From Xenorhabdus sp014467285 (GTDB lineage Bacteria > Pseudomonadota > Gammaproteobacteria > Enterobacterales > Enterobacteriaceae), in assembly GCF_014467285.1 (NCBI RefSeq), contig NZ_NKHR01000006.1, positions 62,001-126,000 of the forward strand: a DNA stretch of 64,000 nucleotides, written 5' to 3'. The notes under the pieces are model-generated. The model worked only from the letters and a program-made list of their open reading frames with translations. It did not search any database and was not told the DNA's origin. The position numbers were made by a program, and so were the translations under genes. Shown here piece by piece: positions 1 through 8,664 of this stretch; position 1 is the stretch's first letter; each line of letters begins with the position of its first letter.

Positions 1-550
1 AACCATATACCCAACCGTGGATCATCACCTTCTGACCACGTTTCCACGCAGATTGCATAATGGTAGAGTGGCCGAGGTTGTAAACCTGTTCAATGACATT
101 CAATTCACACAGGCGGTTCAGTCGATCATTAGGCGGCAATTCGCCAAGCATCGAACTGTGCTTGTACCACAAATCCCGGATGTGGAGCAGCCAGTTATTG
201 ATTAAGCCCAGTTCAGTGCCATCCACAGCAGCTTCGATACCACCACAGCCGTAGTGACCGCAGATAATGATGTGCTCAACCTGTAGGACATCAACAGCAT
301 ATTGTACAACGGATAAACAGTTTAGATCGGTATGAATAACAAGGTTTGCAACGTTTCGGTGAACAAAAAGATCGCCTGGTGCAGCATCAATCAGTTTTTC
401 AGCAGGTACTCGGCTATCAGAACAGCCTATCCACAGGAAATGGGGTTTTTGTGCCTTTGATAATTCGTTGAAAAAAAGTGGATTTTCTTCATTTACGGAC
501 TTTGACCACTGTTTGTTCCTGGCAAACAGCTCTTCAATTTTTCTCATCAT
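1..550 (-). CDS. can: beta-carbonic anhydrase, C-terminus cut by window edge
   Basis: Cytoplasmic zinc enzyme interconverting CO2 and bicarbonate. The reverse-strand translation runs from an ATG at 550 to the window start without a stop, so about 183 residues are present and the C-terminus lies outside. Zinc-site motifs of the beta class are visible: CSDSR near residues 43-47 and HYGCGG near residue 98, the second Cys/His pair. The surrounding sequence closely follows E. coli Can (YadF). Two adjacent ATGs (550 and 547) are possible; the one at 550 is better spaced from a short AGG. It is divergent from yadG, as in E. coli. Seen: motifs and truncation. Known: family function. Confidence 0.95.
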   Translation of the reverse strand, partial: MMRKIEELFARNKQWSKSVNEENPLFFNELSKAQKPHFLWIGCSDSRVPAEKLIDAAPGDLFVHRNVANLVIHTDLNCLSVVQYAVDVLQVEHIIICGHYGCGGIEAAVDGTELGLINNWLLHIRDLWYKHSSMLGELPPNDRLNRLCELNVIEQVYNLGHSTIMQSAWKRGQKVMIHGWVYG

Positions 551-731
551 AACTAATAGCCTGACAACGTTTTTGAGATAGAATCATATACAACATTAAT
601 TGAGAATTTAATATTTAATTGAAGAATGTTTTTTATTTGATCCCTGTCATTGCTAAGAAAGGCGGGAAGAATCATGGCAAGATTTTCATCTTGCACTCAA
701 AGATAGCAAAGAATAAAGGTATTTTTTACTT

Positions 732-1655
732 ATGGCTTACGCATTAGAGTTAACGCAGCTCACTAAAACTTATGAAAGTGGGGTGAAAGCGCTGCGGGGG
801 ATTGATTTGCATGTAGAAGCTGGCGATTTCTACGCGCTTTTGGGGCCAAATGGTGCAGGGAAATCCACTACGATTGGTATTATTAGTTCTTTGGTCAATA
901 AAAGTAGCGGTAAGGTTAAGGTATTTGACTACGATATTGATACAGATATCGTGAATGCCAAACGTCAGCTTGGTCTTGTTCCTCAGGAATTTAATTTTAA
1001 TCAATTTGAAACGGTGATTCAGATAGTACTGAATCAGGCGGGATATTATGGCGTTCCGCGCGATGTTGCACAGGACAGGGCTAAAATCTACCTTACTCAA
1101 TTGGATCTGTGGGAAAAGCGCAACGAACGGGCTATTCGTTTGTCCGGCGGCATGAAACGTCGTTTGATGATTGCCCGTGCTTTGATGCATCAGCCAAAAT
1201 TGCTGATCCTTGATGAACCTACAGCGGGAGTGGATATTGAACTGCGCCGATCCATGTGGGAGTTTTTGAGAGAATTGAATGCGCAGGGAACCACGATCAT
1301 TCTGACGACGCATTATCTGGAAGAAGCTGAAATGCTGTGTCGCAATATTGGTATCATCCAGCATGGTGAACTGGTAGAAAATACCAGTATGAAAAGCCTG
1401 CTCAGTCAGCTTGAACGTGAAACTTTCTTGCTTGATTTAGAGCTTAAAGGAACAGTACCTATCGTTGATGGTTATGATTATCGTCTGGTTGATGCTGCCA
1501 CGTTGGAAGTTGATGTAAAACGTGGACAGGGGCTGAATGATATTTTTTCCCAGCTAAGTACGCAGGGCATTCAAATTAGCAGTATGCGCAATAAAGCGAA
1601 TCGCTTGGAAGAGTTGTTTGTTGGGTTGACCAATAATAATCAAGGAGATAGATAA
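732..1655 (+). CDS. yadG: ABC exporter ATP-binding protein YadG
   Basis: ATPase subunit of an ABC-2 type exporter, partner of the membrane protein encoded immediately downstream. Length is 307 residues. Walker A GPNGAGKST is at residues 38-46, the ABC signature LSGGM at 137-141, Walker B LLILDEPT ends near residue 164 and the switch histidine TTH is at 194. A C-terminal extension of about 80 residues follows, as in YadG homologues. The stop codon overlaps the start of yadH by one base (TAATG), so the two are translationally coupled. The substrate is not known for E. coli YadGH and cannot be inferred here. Confidence 0.93.
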   Translation: MAYALELTQLTKTYESGVKALRGIDLHVEAGDFYALLGPNGAGKSTTIGIISSLVNKSSGKVKVFDYDIDTDIVNAKRQLGLVPQEFNFNQFETVIQIVLNQAGYYGVPRDVAQDRAKIYLTQLDLWEKRNERAIRLSGGMKRRLMIARALMHQPKLLILDEPTAGVDIELRRSMWEFLRELNAQGTTIILTTHYLEEAEMLCRNIGIIQHGELVENTSMKSLLSQLERETFLLDLELKGTVPIVDGYDYRLVDAATLEVDVKRGQGLNDIFSQLSTQGIQISSMRNKANRLEELFVGLTNNNQGDR

Positions 1656-2425
1656 TGATCCAGTTGTACTGGGTGGCTCTGAAAACCATTTGGCTTAAGG
1701 AAATCACTCGTTTTGGTCGTATTTGGGTGCAGACATTATTACCGCCTATAATCACCATGTCTCTGTATTTCGTTATATTCGGCAATCTGGTGGGTTCTCG
1801 TATTGGTGAAATGGGCGGGGTGGGTTACATGCAGTTTATTGTGCCCGGGCTGATAATGATGTCAGTGATCACCAACTCTTACGCGAATGTCTCTTCGTCT
1901 TTCTTTGGCGCCAAATTTCAGCGCAGTATCGAAGAAGTACTGGTTGCTCCGGTTCCAACCCATGTCATCATTGCTGGATTCGTTGGCGGTGGGGTAGCCC
2001 GTGGTGTATGTGTTGGCATTCTGGTGACATTGGTTTCCTTATTGTTTGTACCGTTACAGATACATTCATGGGGCATGGTAGTGATTACTTTGCTGGCGAC
2101 GTCTATTTTGTTTTCTCTGGCAGGGCTGTTGAATGCTATTTTTGCGAAAACGTTTGATGATATCAGCATCATACCAACCTTTGTCTTGACACCACTGACT
2201 TATCTGGGAGGCGTATTTTATTCCCTTACCCTGTTACCAACCTTCTGGCAAATCGTGTCAAAACTTAACCCGATTGTCTATATGGTTAGTGGTTTCCGTT
2301 ATGGTTTTTTGGGTATTGCGGATGTCTCTCTGACGATGACATTAGGTATGTTGAGTATCTTTATTATTGTATTTTATTTTCTGGCTTGGTATTTAATTGA
2401 ATCTGGCCGGGGGTTAAGAACATAA
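1655..2425 (+). CDS. yadH: ABC-2 type exporter permease YadH
   Basis: Inner-membrane permease of 256 residues, the same length as E. coli YadH. The protein shows about six hydrophobic spans, starting near residues 25-45 and ending with a strongly hydrophobic C-terminal helix. The ABC-2 motif region around TFDDISIIPTFVLTPLTYLGG (residues 166-186) is present. It overlaps yadG by one base and is presumably cotranscribed. A short GC-rich inverted repeat (2439-2467) lies just after the stop and may end the transcript, although it lacks a T-run. Substrate unknown. Confidence 0.92.
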   Translation: MIQLYWVALKTIWLKEITRFGRIWVQTLLPPIITMSLYFVIFGNLVGSRIGEMGGVGYMQFIVPGLIMMSVITNSYANVSSSFFGAKFQRSIEEVLVAPVPTHVIIAGFVGGGVARGVCVGILVTLVSLLFVPLQIHSWGMVVITLLATSILFSLAGLLNAIFAKTFDDISIIPTFVLTPLTYLGGVFYSLTLLPTFWQIVSKLNPIVYMVSGFRYGFLGIADVSLTMTLGMLSIFIIVFYFLAWYLIESGRGLRT

Positions 2426-2438
2426 CAACCGAAATTAA

Positions 2439-2467
2439 CCACTCCGCCGTTGATGATGGTGGAGTGG
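2439..2467 (+). terminator. hairpin after yadH
   Basis: CCACTCCGCC pairs with GGTGGAGTGG across a 9-nt loop, 13 bases after the yadH stop. There is no following T-run, so an intrinsic terminator role is only possible. Confidence 0.35.
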
Positions 2468-2622
2468 GGTGATAATAATAGCGAGTGGCGGATTCACATA
2501 ATAAGCTAATCACCATAATTACTATGATACAAGTGCAACACCGTTACTCTGGAAGTAAACATATCCGTATTCCTTTAAATAATTCATTCAGTGTCTTACT
2601 ATCTCGTGTTTTTTGGTGATGA

Positions 2623-2866
2623 TTATTTGATCGGTTTACAACTAAAGCCCCGCCCGCGATACACCTGCAAGGGCAATGGCTTAAACAGGCCGGGTTTGAT
2701 ATTGGCGGCACACTGACTGTCAAGATTATGGGCGGTTGTTTGGTGCTGCTCTCCGGCAGTGACGACACCAAAATCTATTAAGCTACAGTACCAGCGCCAG
2801 CAAGACCAGCTCAGTGAGATTAAGCTGAAAATGCGGGAACTGCTTGGCGATTACAAAAGCCGCTAA
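2623..2866 (+). pseudogene. SymE-like toxin remnant, 5'-truncated and frameshifted
   Basis: A reading frame opens after two consecutive TGA codons (2617-2622) and has no start codon. It encodes PAIHLQGQWLKQAGFDIGG, then a strand ending in the motif GGCLVLL, and stops at 2779-2781. This pattern (hydrophobic core, GxWL..AGF, VK.M.GCLVL) resembles the SymE family of type I toxins. Shifting by one base near 2778 opens a second stretch with Gln/Glu/Lys-rich coiled-coil character, ending in a TAA at 2864-2866, consistent with the SymE C-terminal tail. I read it as one decayed gene with a lost 5' end and one frameshift. Family assignment is from memory of the pattern; a profile search would settle it. 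Confidence 0.6.
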
Positions 2867-2935
2867 GGGCAGGGAGTGAGCAGCGCTTAAAAAGAACAAG
2901 GCCGGAAGATAACTGAGGTCATTCCGGCTTAAATT

Positions 2936-3184
2936 CTAGTTTAGCAGGCTATGGAATTCTTTGAATGCTTCAATTACTTCCTCATCAGAGGATAATTCTC
3001 TCCTTTCATTGAGAATATATTTTTCAGTATCTATATCCATAATTTCTAGCATACAAGATAAATCATCCCATACTGTAAACCGGGCAATACTTTTATCAGT
3101 ATCAATATCAACGACTAAACTTTCTGCATTTACAATTACAGGGTAGTCATAATTAGATATAATCCATAAATTTATTTTTTGCAT
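2936..3184 (-). CDS. candidate TriTu-like immunity protein for the Rhs toxin
   Basis: Small acidic protein of 82 residues with no signal peptide or membrane span, so probably cytoplasmic. Its ATG lies inside the last 13 bases of the rhs gene, the standard position for the immunity gene of an Rhs polymorphic toxin. The sequence core (DIDTDKSIARFTVWDD, then LEIMDIDTEKYIL, then an SSDEE tail) resembles what I remember of the TriTu immunity family that pairs with TreTu toxins. It is more AT-rich than the Rhs core gene, as usual for swappable tip/immunity cassettes. Role inferred from position and toxin type; the family match is recollection, not a search. Confidence 0.72.
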   Translation of the reverse strand: MQKINLWIISNYDYPVIVNAESLVVDIDTDKSIARFTVWDDLSCMLEIMDIDTEKYILNERRELSSDEEVIEAFKEFHSLLN

Positions 3185-6100
3185 GTTACTATTTTCCCGT
3201 CAGTCGTTTTATGTGCCTTAACCTCTATGTTGGTTACTTCAGGCATTTCTGGTACAGGTAAACCTTTACGTTTTGCTAAACGCCCTTCTAAAGAATCTGG
3301 GCCTACTATTTTTGCCCATTCATCATTTGTCTTTATCAACGATCCTTCAGGAACACCAAATTCAACATACACTGCTCCCGGCTTAGCTTGTTTACCAAAA
3401 GCATCAATATTAGCAGGATAACCGACATGTGTTGTTCCCGTATTACTTTGAATTACTTTGCCAGTAGCCCGCATTTTTTGGAGTTCATCTGGACTCATCC
3501 AACGACCAACAGTAACAGTTGATAACCCAAAAGGGTCAATAAAATTGACCGGATTATGCACATACGAATACGGATTAAACCCGCCCAATAATCCCAACGG
3601 GTCGGGCGAGATGTACTGCCCGGTCTCCGGCGAATAATACCGAAAGCGATTATAGAATAATCCTGATTCTTCGTCCTCAAATTGACCTAGGAACCGCAGG
3701 TTACAGTTTACATGATAATCCGGGTTATTGGAGGCGATGACCTGAAAACGTTCCGCTTTGCCCCAGGTCGTCAGCCGCTGCGCCCAGACCAGTACCCCCT
3801 CCTCGGACAACATTTCGCGCGGCGTACCCTGATGGTCGCTCACGATATAGTGCAGCTTGCCTTTCTCAAAACGGGCTGACGGCGTTAATGATCCGGGTTC
3901 ATATAACCAGCGGATGCGCTGATCTTCTGCCGGTGTACCATCGGCGTAAACCGGCGTTTCTTCGATAAGCTGGTCGCCGCTCCACAGGTAATCCTGCCCC
4001 ATGATGGCATCCGCTCTCGGCACTAAATCCGGTTTGCCTGCCAGCCACAACTGTAAATTAGTCTTTGCCAGTTTACCATCGTGCACTTTCAGTTTACGAA
4101 TTCGCCGCCCAAACGCATCGTAGCGATAATGCCAGCGCGAGCCATCCGGGGTTTCGCAGTGGGTGAGCTGGTTTTGGGTGTCCCAGCGGTAGCGCCAGAT
4201 TTGCGGACGGAAGCCATCACGTTGTTCGGTTTTTTCTACCAGACGGCCATTGTTATCATAGCGATAACGGCTGTCCCCTTGTTGCACGACGCGCCCGGCT
4301 TGCTGGCGTTGATTAATTTGTGCTGCCGCCCCCCGCGCATCGGCCGGCAGATGCTGGCTCAGGTTGCCATTCGCATCATAACTGAATTGCTCTTCATGCG
4401 GGCGCGCACCCTCGAACAGGGTATGCAGTATTTGGCCGTTAGTATTGTAACGGTAGCGGGTCTGCCCCCAGCGGCTGTCATCAATCACCCGCACATTATG
4501 CGCACGGTCATATTGCCAGCTCCGGTTGACGGCAGTGGCTTGCGGCGGGAAGTGCGGGTCATTTTGTGCCAGTGTTTCCCGGAACAGGTGGGTGGCCTGC
4601 CCGGCCGACTGATGTGCCAGCAAACCGGTTGCAGTGTAGCGGCTGGCAAGGATAAACCCGTTGGCACTTTCCCGCACCGTTTCCTGCCCCAGCGCATTAT
4701 GCTGGAATGTCAGCGGCGTATGCTGATTGAGCTGAAAGTGGTTCAAGACACCCGACAGGTTATAGCCGAAGTGCAGAGTATGACCATCAAGGCTTTCACT
4801 GACCGGACGCCCGGTCAGGCTGTCCCATTCACGGGTAATTTCCCGCCCGTTGATACGTTCGCAGATAGGCAGGCCAGTGGTTTTGTCGTATTCGTATTCC
4901 ACGACCGCATCATCATTGGCCGCTTTCACCAACTGGTGACGGGCGTTATATTCGTAAGTCGTGGTAGCCTTAAGCACCCATTGGTTCTCTTCCGGCTGCC
5001 AGCTTTCCTGTTTGACCAATAAGCCAGCAGCGGAGTAGTGCCAGCGAAGCTGCTGCCCATCGGGATACTGCACCTGTGTGCGTCGTCCTAATTTATCGTA
5101 CTGATAGTCGAGGGTACGTCCGGTAAAATCGGTTTCCCGGATAATCTGACCGGCGGCATCCCGTTCATAGCGATAAGTTTCACCGGTGAAGGCGGTCACT
5201 GAGTTCAACCGGGTCAGGCGGTCATAGCCAAAACGTAATACAGTGCCGTCGGGCCGGGTCACCTGATTGAGCAGGTCAAACGCACCGTAAGTGTAGCGGG
5301 TGGTGCGGCCTTCGCCATCAGTCACCGCCACCACACGCCGTTCACTGTCATAGGCCAGTTGCTGCGTGGTACCATCCGGCAGTTCAACATCGGTCAGGCT
5401 ACCATTAAAGCTGGCATGATCGTTGCTGTAACGATAGTGAGTCTGCTGTTTGAGAGCATCGGTGAGTTGACGCAGGCGCCCCAGTTCATCCAGTTGCAGG
5501 CCGGTGGTATGACCGTCCGGCGTCATCACCGCCGCCAGCCGTTGTTGCTCATCATAGGCGTAGTGCCATTGGCGTCCATCTGGTAGCAGGCGCTGGCGCA
5601 ATTCGCCGTGTGTGCCGTACTGATACTCTTCTTTGTGCCCTAGCGGATTAGTCAGTGCCGTCAGGTTGCCCAGCTCATCATAGTGAAATTTCCAGCGATC
5701 GCCCGTTGGTAGGACACTTTCAATCAGCTGCCCGTGTTCGTCATAACCATAATAAAAAGTATCACCGGTCGGCAGCTTCACTTCGGTCAGTGCACCGTCA
5801 GGGTTGTAACAAAATGTGGTGATAGCACCTGATGGGTCAGCCTCCCAGATGATTTGGCTATGGCGCCACTGGCGGCGGGTAATGCGCCCCAGCGGATCGA
5901 CTTCGCGGATCACCAACCCGTTGTGATCGTAGTGGTATTGGGTTACACCGCCTTCGCCGTCTTGATAGATGGTGATACGAGCTTGATCATCATAGTGGAA
6001 ATAATCACACCAGTAACCGCTGGCAGAAGTGGTGCTGAGTACTCGCCCTTGTTCATCATAAGTAAGACTCAGATCGGTCTGGTCAGTATCGTGCCAGCGT

Positions 6101-7647
6101 ATCATCCGCCCCTGCGAGTCATATTCATGCCACAGGTGGTTATGCTGGAATGCTTCACATTCATTTAGATAATCTTGTGGATCATAGTGGCAGGTCACCA
6201 GCCGTTGTTGCTTTTGCTGGTCAAGATAATCTACGGTTTGGAGGTATTGATTCTGATAACCTAGAATCAGCCGGAAGCCATCTGTGCGCGTGACTTCGAT
6301 CAGTTGCGATTGTTTATCGTAGATAAACTGGATCGCGTTCTGGCGGCGATCACTGATCGTGGACAGTTTGCGAATATTTCCAACGGAGAGGTTAAAATGG
6401 TAGATGAGCTGGGACTGGCGATCTGTTAGTTTCAATTCACCATTCAACTCGCCCACCAGCACGAAATGGGGAATATGCTGGTTACGGGCAAGCACCGAGT
6501 TATCCGGTGTGCTGAAATCGTAGATCACCCCATCGGCATCGGTGAAATATACCTTACCATCGGCCAATTCTAACTGACGTGACCAGTCATCCGCCCATTT
6601 CGGCCCAAACAGGCCGTTATACTTGGCAGTGGAGCGATAGGTGCGGGTCAGGGTGATGGGCAACAGCCCGGGAATGGCGATAACCGGCCAGACTTGCAGG
6701 AAGTCGCCGGTGGCTACATCAACAGGCTCACCTTCTTTTGTACAAGTCCCGTTACAGCTACCGTCTTTGTCGGTAGACTTGTTATCAACGTGGTCTTCTT
6801 TAGCGTTTTGGGGTTTTTCAGTGCTAGTCTCATCGGTTTCTTTGGGTTTGTGTTCAACTTTGCCTCCTGCTGTGGCTTTGGTTACCTTAGCTTCCTCAGT
6901 GAACACTTTGCTTTCGGCTTTGGTCACCGCAGTACTGGCTTTGTTTGCGGTAGAAGTTAATTCAGTCGCGCCCTTTTTGATAACACTGGTTTTCCCGGTA
7001 GGCAAACCAATCGCCTCGAGAACTTCAACTTCAAATATCCCCGCTTCTTGTGCTCGGTTGCTGGACGTTGCTTTCCAGTCATTCAGATTAAATTCCCCAC
7101 TTTGCTTTTTCTGAATTTTTGCGACTTCACGTACCGTCTTCGCTTTTTCGGTTTCACCATATATTTCAAGCCACCGGGCTGCATCTTCTGAGTCTTTGGC
7201 GCTTTCAAAATAAGCCCCTTGAATATAGGATTCTACCGTGCCAACCACGATGTTATAGGTACCTTTTACATGTCCTTTAGCCCGCTCAACCGGATTTTTT
7301 ATCCCTTCAGCATGATTAATAGCCTTCTCATGCGCCCAATCAACGACGCCGTCTTTGGCTTCCACCATTGCCTGCCACGCTTTTATCCGCCAACTTTTTT
7401 CTTCCGGTGTTTCTGCTGTAGGAAGGGTATTGGCTTCTGCCGCTGGCACTTGAGCCGGGGCTGCTTGCGCGGTGATTTTTCCAAATGTATTTCCCGTCCC
7501 GGTCGGACTGTCATCCCGAACCTTTTGTGGTAACGGGGAATTCGGTTTGGGGGGAGTAATATTGGTATCGTGGTCTTTCGGACTAGCCGATTCTTCTGCT
7601 TTGGCTGCCGTTTTGCTACCTGTTCTGGCTCCGTTGTTTTCTTCCAT
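3172..7647 (-). CDS. Rhs polymorphic toxin with TreTu-like ADP-ribosyltransferase C-terminus
   Basis: Protein of 1491 residues. Residues 1 to about 300 are a Lys/Glu/Thr-rich N-terminal region with no recognisable PAAR fold. At about 300-330 comes the DUF6531-type entry motif (EPVDVATGDFLQ, then LTRTYRS). Many YD/RHS repeats follow, and the conserved core end DPLGLLGGFNPYSYVHNP leads to a DPFGLS junction near residue 1376. The last 115 residues (encoded by about 3175-3519) are a different, AT-richer module containing GRWMSPDEL, GYPANIDAFGKQAKPGAVYVEF and GLPVPEMPE. These match my memory of TreTu toxins, which ADP-ribosylate EF-Tu. The start is ATG 7647, preceded by AAGGAAGG at 7652-7659; an upstream in-frame TTG (7677) has no such site. 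The shell would encapsulate the toxin; delivery is presumably by a type VI system elsewhere. Confidence 0.88.
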   Translation of the reverse strand: MEENNGARTGSKTAAKAEESASPKDHDTNITPPKPNSPLPQKVRDDSPTGTGNTFGKITAQAAPAQVPAAEANTLPTAETPEEKSWRIKAWQAMVEAKDGVVDWAHEKAINHAEGIKNPVERAKGHVKGTYNIVVGTVESYIQGAYFESAKDSEDAARWLEIYGETEKAKTVREVAKIQKKQSGEFNLNDWKATSSNRAQEAGIFEVEVLEAIGLPTGKTSVIKKGATELTSTANKASTAVTKAESKVFTEEAKVTKATAGGKVEHKPKETDETSTEKPQNAKEDHVDNKSTDKDGSCNGTCTKEGEPVDVATGDFLQVWPVIAIPGLLPITLTRTYRSTAKYNGLFGPKWADDWSRQLELADGKVYFTDADGVIYDFSTPDNSVLARNQHIPHFVLVGELNGELKLTDRQSQLIYHFNLSVGNIRKLSTISDRRQNAIQFIYDKQSQLIEVTRTDGFRLILGYQNQYLQTVDYLDQQKQQRLVTCHYDPQDYLNECEAFQHNHLWHEYDSQGRMIRWHDTDQTDLSLTYDEQGRVLSTTSASGYWCDYFHYDDQARITIYQDGEGGVTQYHYDHNGLVIREVDPLGRITRRQWRHSQIIWEADPSGAITTFCYNPDGALTEVKLPTGDTFYYGYDEHGQLIESVLPTGDRWKFHYDELGNLTALTNPLGHKEEYQYGTHGELRQRLLPDGRQWHYAYDEQQRLAAVMTPDGHTTGLQLDELGRLRQLTDALKQQTHYRYSNDHASFNGSLTDVELPDGTTQQLAYDSERRVVAVTDGEGRTTRYTYGAFDLLNQVTRPDGTVLRFGYDRLTRLNSVTAFTGETYRYERDAAGQIIRETDFTGRTLDYQYDKLGRRTQVQYPDGQQLRWHYSAAGLLVKQESWQPEENQWVLKATTTYEYNARHQLVKAANDDAVVEYEYDKTTGLPICERINGREITREWDSLTGRPVSESLDGHTLHFGYNLSGVLNHFQLNQHTPLTFQHNALGQETVRESANGFILASRYTATGLLAHQSAGQATHLFRETLAQNDPHFPPQATAVNRSWQYDRAHNVRVIDDSRWGQTRYRYNTNGQILHTLFEGARPHEEQFSYDANGNLSQHLPADARGAAAQINQRQQAGRVVQQGDSRYRYDNNGRLVEKTEQRDGFRPQIWRYRWDTQNQLTHCETPDGSRWHYRYDAFGRRIRKLKVHDGKLAKTNLQLWLAGKPDLVPRADAIMGQDYLWSGDQLIEETPVYADGTPAEDQRIRWLYEPGSLTPSARFEKGKLHYIVSDHQGTPREMLSEEGVLVWAQRLTTWGKAERFQVIASNNPDYHVNCNLRFLGQFEDEESGLFYNRFRYYSPETGQYISPDPLGLLGGFNPYSYVHNPVNFIDPFGLSTVTVGRWMSPDELQKMRATGKVIQSNTGTTHVGYPANIDAFGKQAKPGAVYVEFGVPEGSLIKTNDEWAKIVGPDSLEGRLAKRKGLPVPEMPEVTNIEVKAHKTTDGKIVTCKK

Positions 7648-7658
7648 AGTTTCCTTCC

Positions 7659-7861
7659 TTATGCTCCGTTCATCCAAAATTTATCCCCGTGGCGCAGCAC
7701 CAGCTTGTTACCCGCGCGTACTGTGTGGGTGTCTCCTGCGGATGGCATTTTCCGCCCACAGTGCCACTTTTGACGCCATTTGCCACTCCAGGCTGGTCAC
7801 CGAGTGTGGTGGGGACAAAACTGCGGGCAAACACCACCACCGGCTGGCTGTTGACGCGCAC
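7659..7861 (-). pseudogene. DUF4150 PAAR-like spike gene, frameshifted remnant
   Basis: Immediately upstream of rhs, one reverse frame encodes RVNSQPVVVFARSFVPTTLG, then DQPGVANGVKSGTVGGKC, and a second frame continues with HTVRAGNKLVLRHGDKFWMN and a stop at 7659-7661. Together these form the DUF4150/PAAR-like fold signature (GDQPG...GTVGG...STVR..G..VVRHGD..WMN) that caps type VI spikes and recruits Rhs proteins. A single-base-type frameshift lies near 7731-7735, and the N-terminus is missing or replaced. The stop codon overlaps the Shine-Dalgarno of rhs. If the frameshift is real, this Rhs lacks its adjacent tip protein. Confidence 0.72.
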
Positions 7862-8033
7862 GGGCCATCAGTACAGCAAAGCTCTCATTCAGCCGTTCGA
7901 TATCCGGGTTATGGTCGCTGAGGCTATCCGCAAGATGGTTTTTGTCTTCGGCAGTGAGTTGTTCGAATTGATGCAGGTAATGGCGCTCCTGCTGGAAATA
8001 AGATTTAAATAAATCCAAAACTGCCTCTCGCAA
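7797..8033 (-). pseudogene. N-terminal fragment resembling T6SS baseplate TssF, fused out of frame to the PAAR-like remnant
   Basis: A 78-codon frame whose first 58 residues contain the pattern SYFQQERHYLHQF and NPDIERLNESFAVLMARAR. These recall the TssF N-terminus (YY..EL.YLR...EFA; DP.VERL.EGFAFL.AR). From about 7860 the frame runs through the DUF4150 remnant in the wrong phase (PAGGGVCPQF) and stops at 7797. I interpret it as a recombination scar joining the 5' end of one gene to the 3' end of another. The TssF resemblance is tentative. Confidence 0.4.
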
Positions 8034-8664
8034 ATTCAGTATTTAATGGAAGATATTCTTTGTGTTTTTTAACTATCATTCCAAAAAATAGTTACATCGG
8101 GAATAAATAGTATGATAGAGGCAGTCAAGACTTTGCCGCTGAAAGAAAAAATTCAGTTCATCTATTAATAAAAAATGGTGGTAAATATTAAATGATATTC
8201 AAGTAAGAGAAAAATAAAACCAGACACAATAAAGATAACCAGCCAACAACGATAGAATTAAAAGTTAAAATCGTTGCCGTTTGAGTGTTAAATCCTGTTA
8301 TTTTCCTAATTAATGGATTTTAAATCTAGATGTGCTTAGGGTTGTTTTTGTTTATCGATTTGATTTGTAAGTGAAATATTACATTTAATTTTTGGAAAAA
8401 GCATGATCATTTTTGATATGTGAAGTTCGTCACATATTAATCATTAGTAAAACGATGTTTGTGCGTAATCACTAGCTAAAATAATCTTTTCATTATTGAC
8501 ATGATTATCAAATATCTTCTTCTGTAAATATGAATTAATTATTCATTCTCTAAAAGAGATAACTGAACTAATGAAGGGATTATTATAAATACTGAGGAAA
8601 TATAACTTAGGGATATGCGCATCACTTATATTATTCTGCCAACACACATATCCCACCATTAATA
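8034..8664. other. AT-rich gap between Rhs island and panC; no gene recognised
   Basis: About 630 bases, very AT-rich, with only very short open frames on both strands (for example an 18-codon frame from 8112). No hairpin terminator with T-run, tRNA or repeat was recognised. It may hold the promoter of the minus-strand Rhs locus and the 3' untranslated part of panC. Confidence 0.5.

Noticed and set aside
750..1364. 204-codon minus-strand frame inside yadG
   Set aside because: Shadow of the conserved ABC ATPase; no motifs of its own.
4081..5022. 313-codon plus-strand open frame inside rhs
   Set aside because: It is antisense to the strongly supported RHS repeats; the repeat codon pattern keeps the opposite frame open, and the product shows no family motif.
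7648..7677. Upstream TTG start for rhs
   Set aside because: The ATG at 7647 has a strong AAGGAAGG site; the upstream codons cover the end of the PAAR-like remnant.
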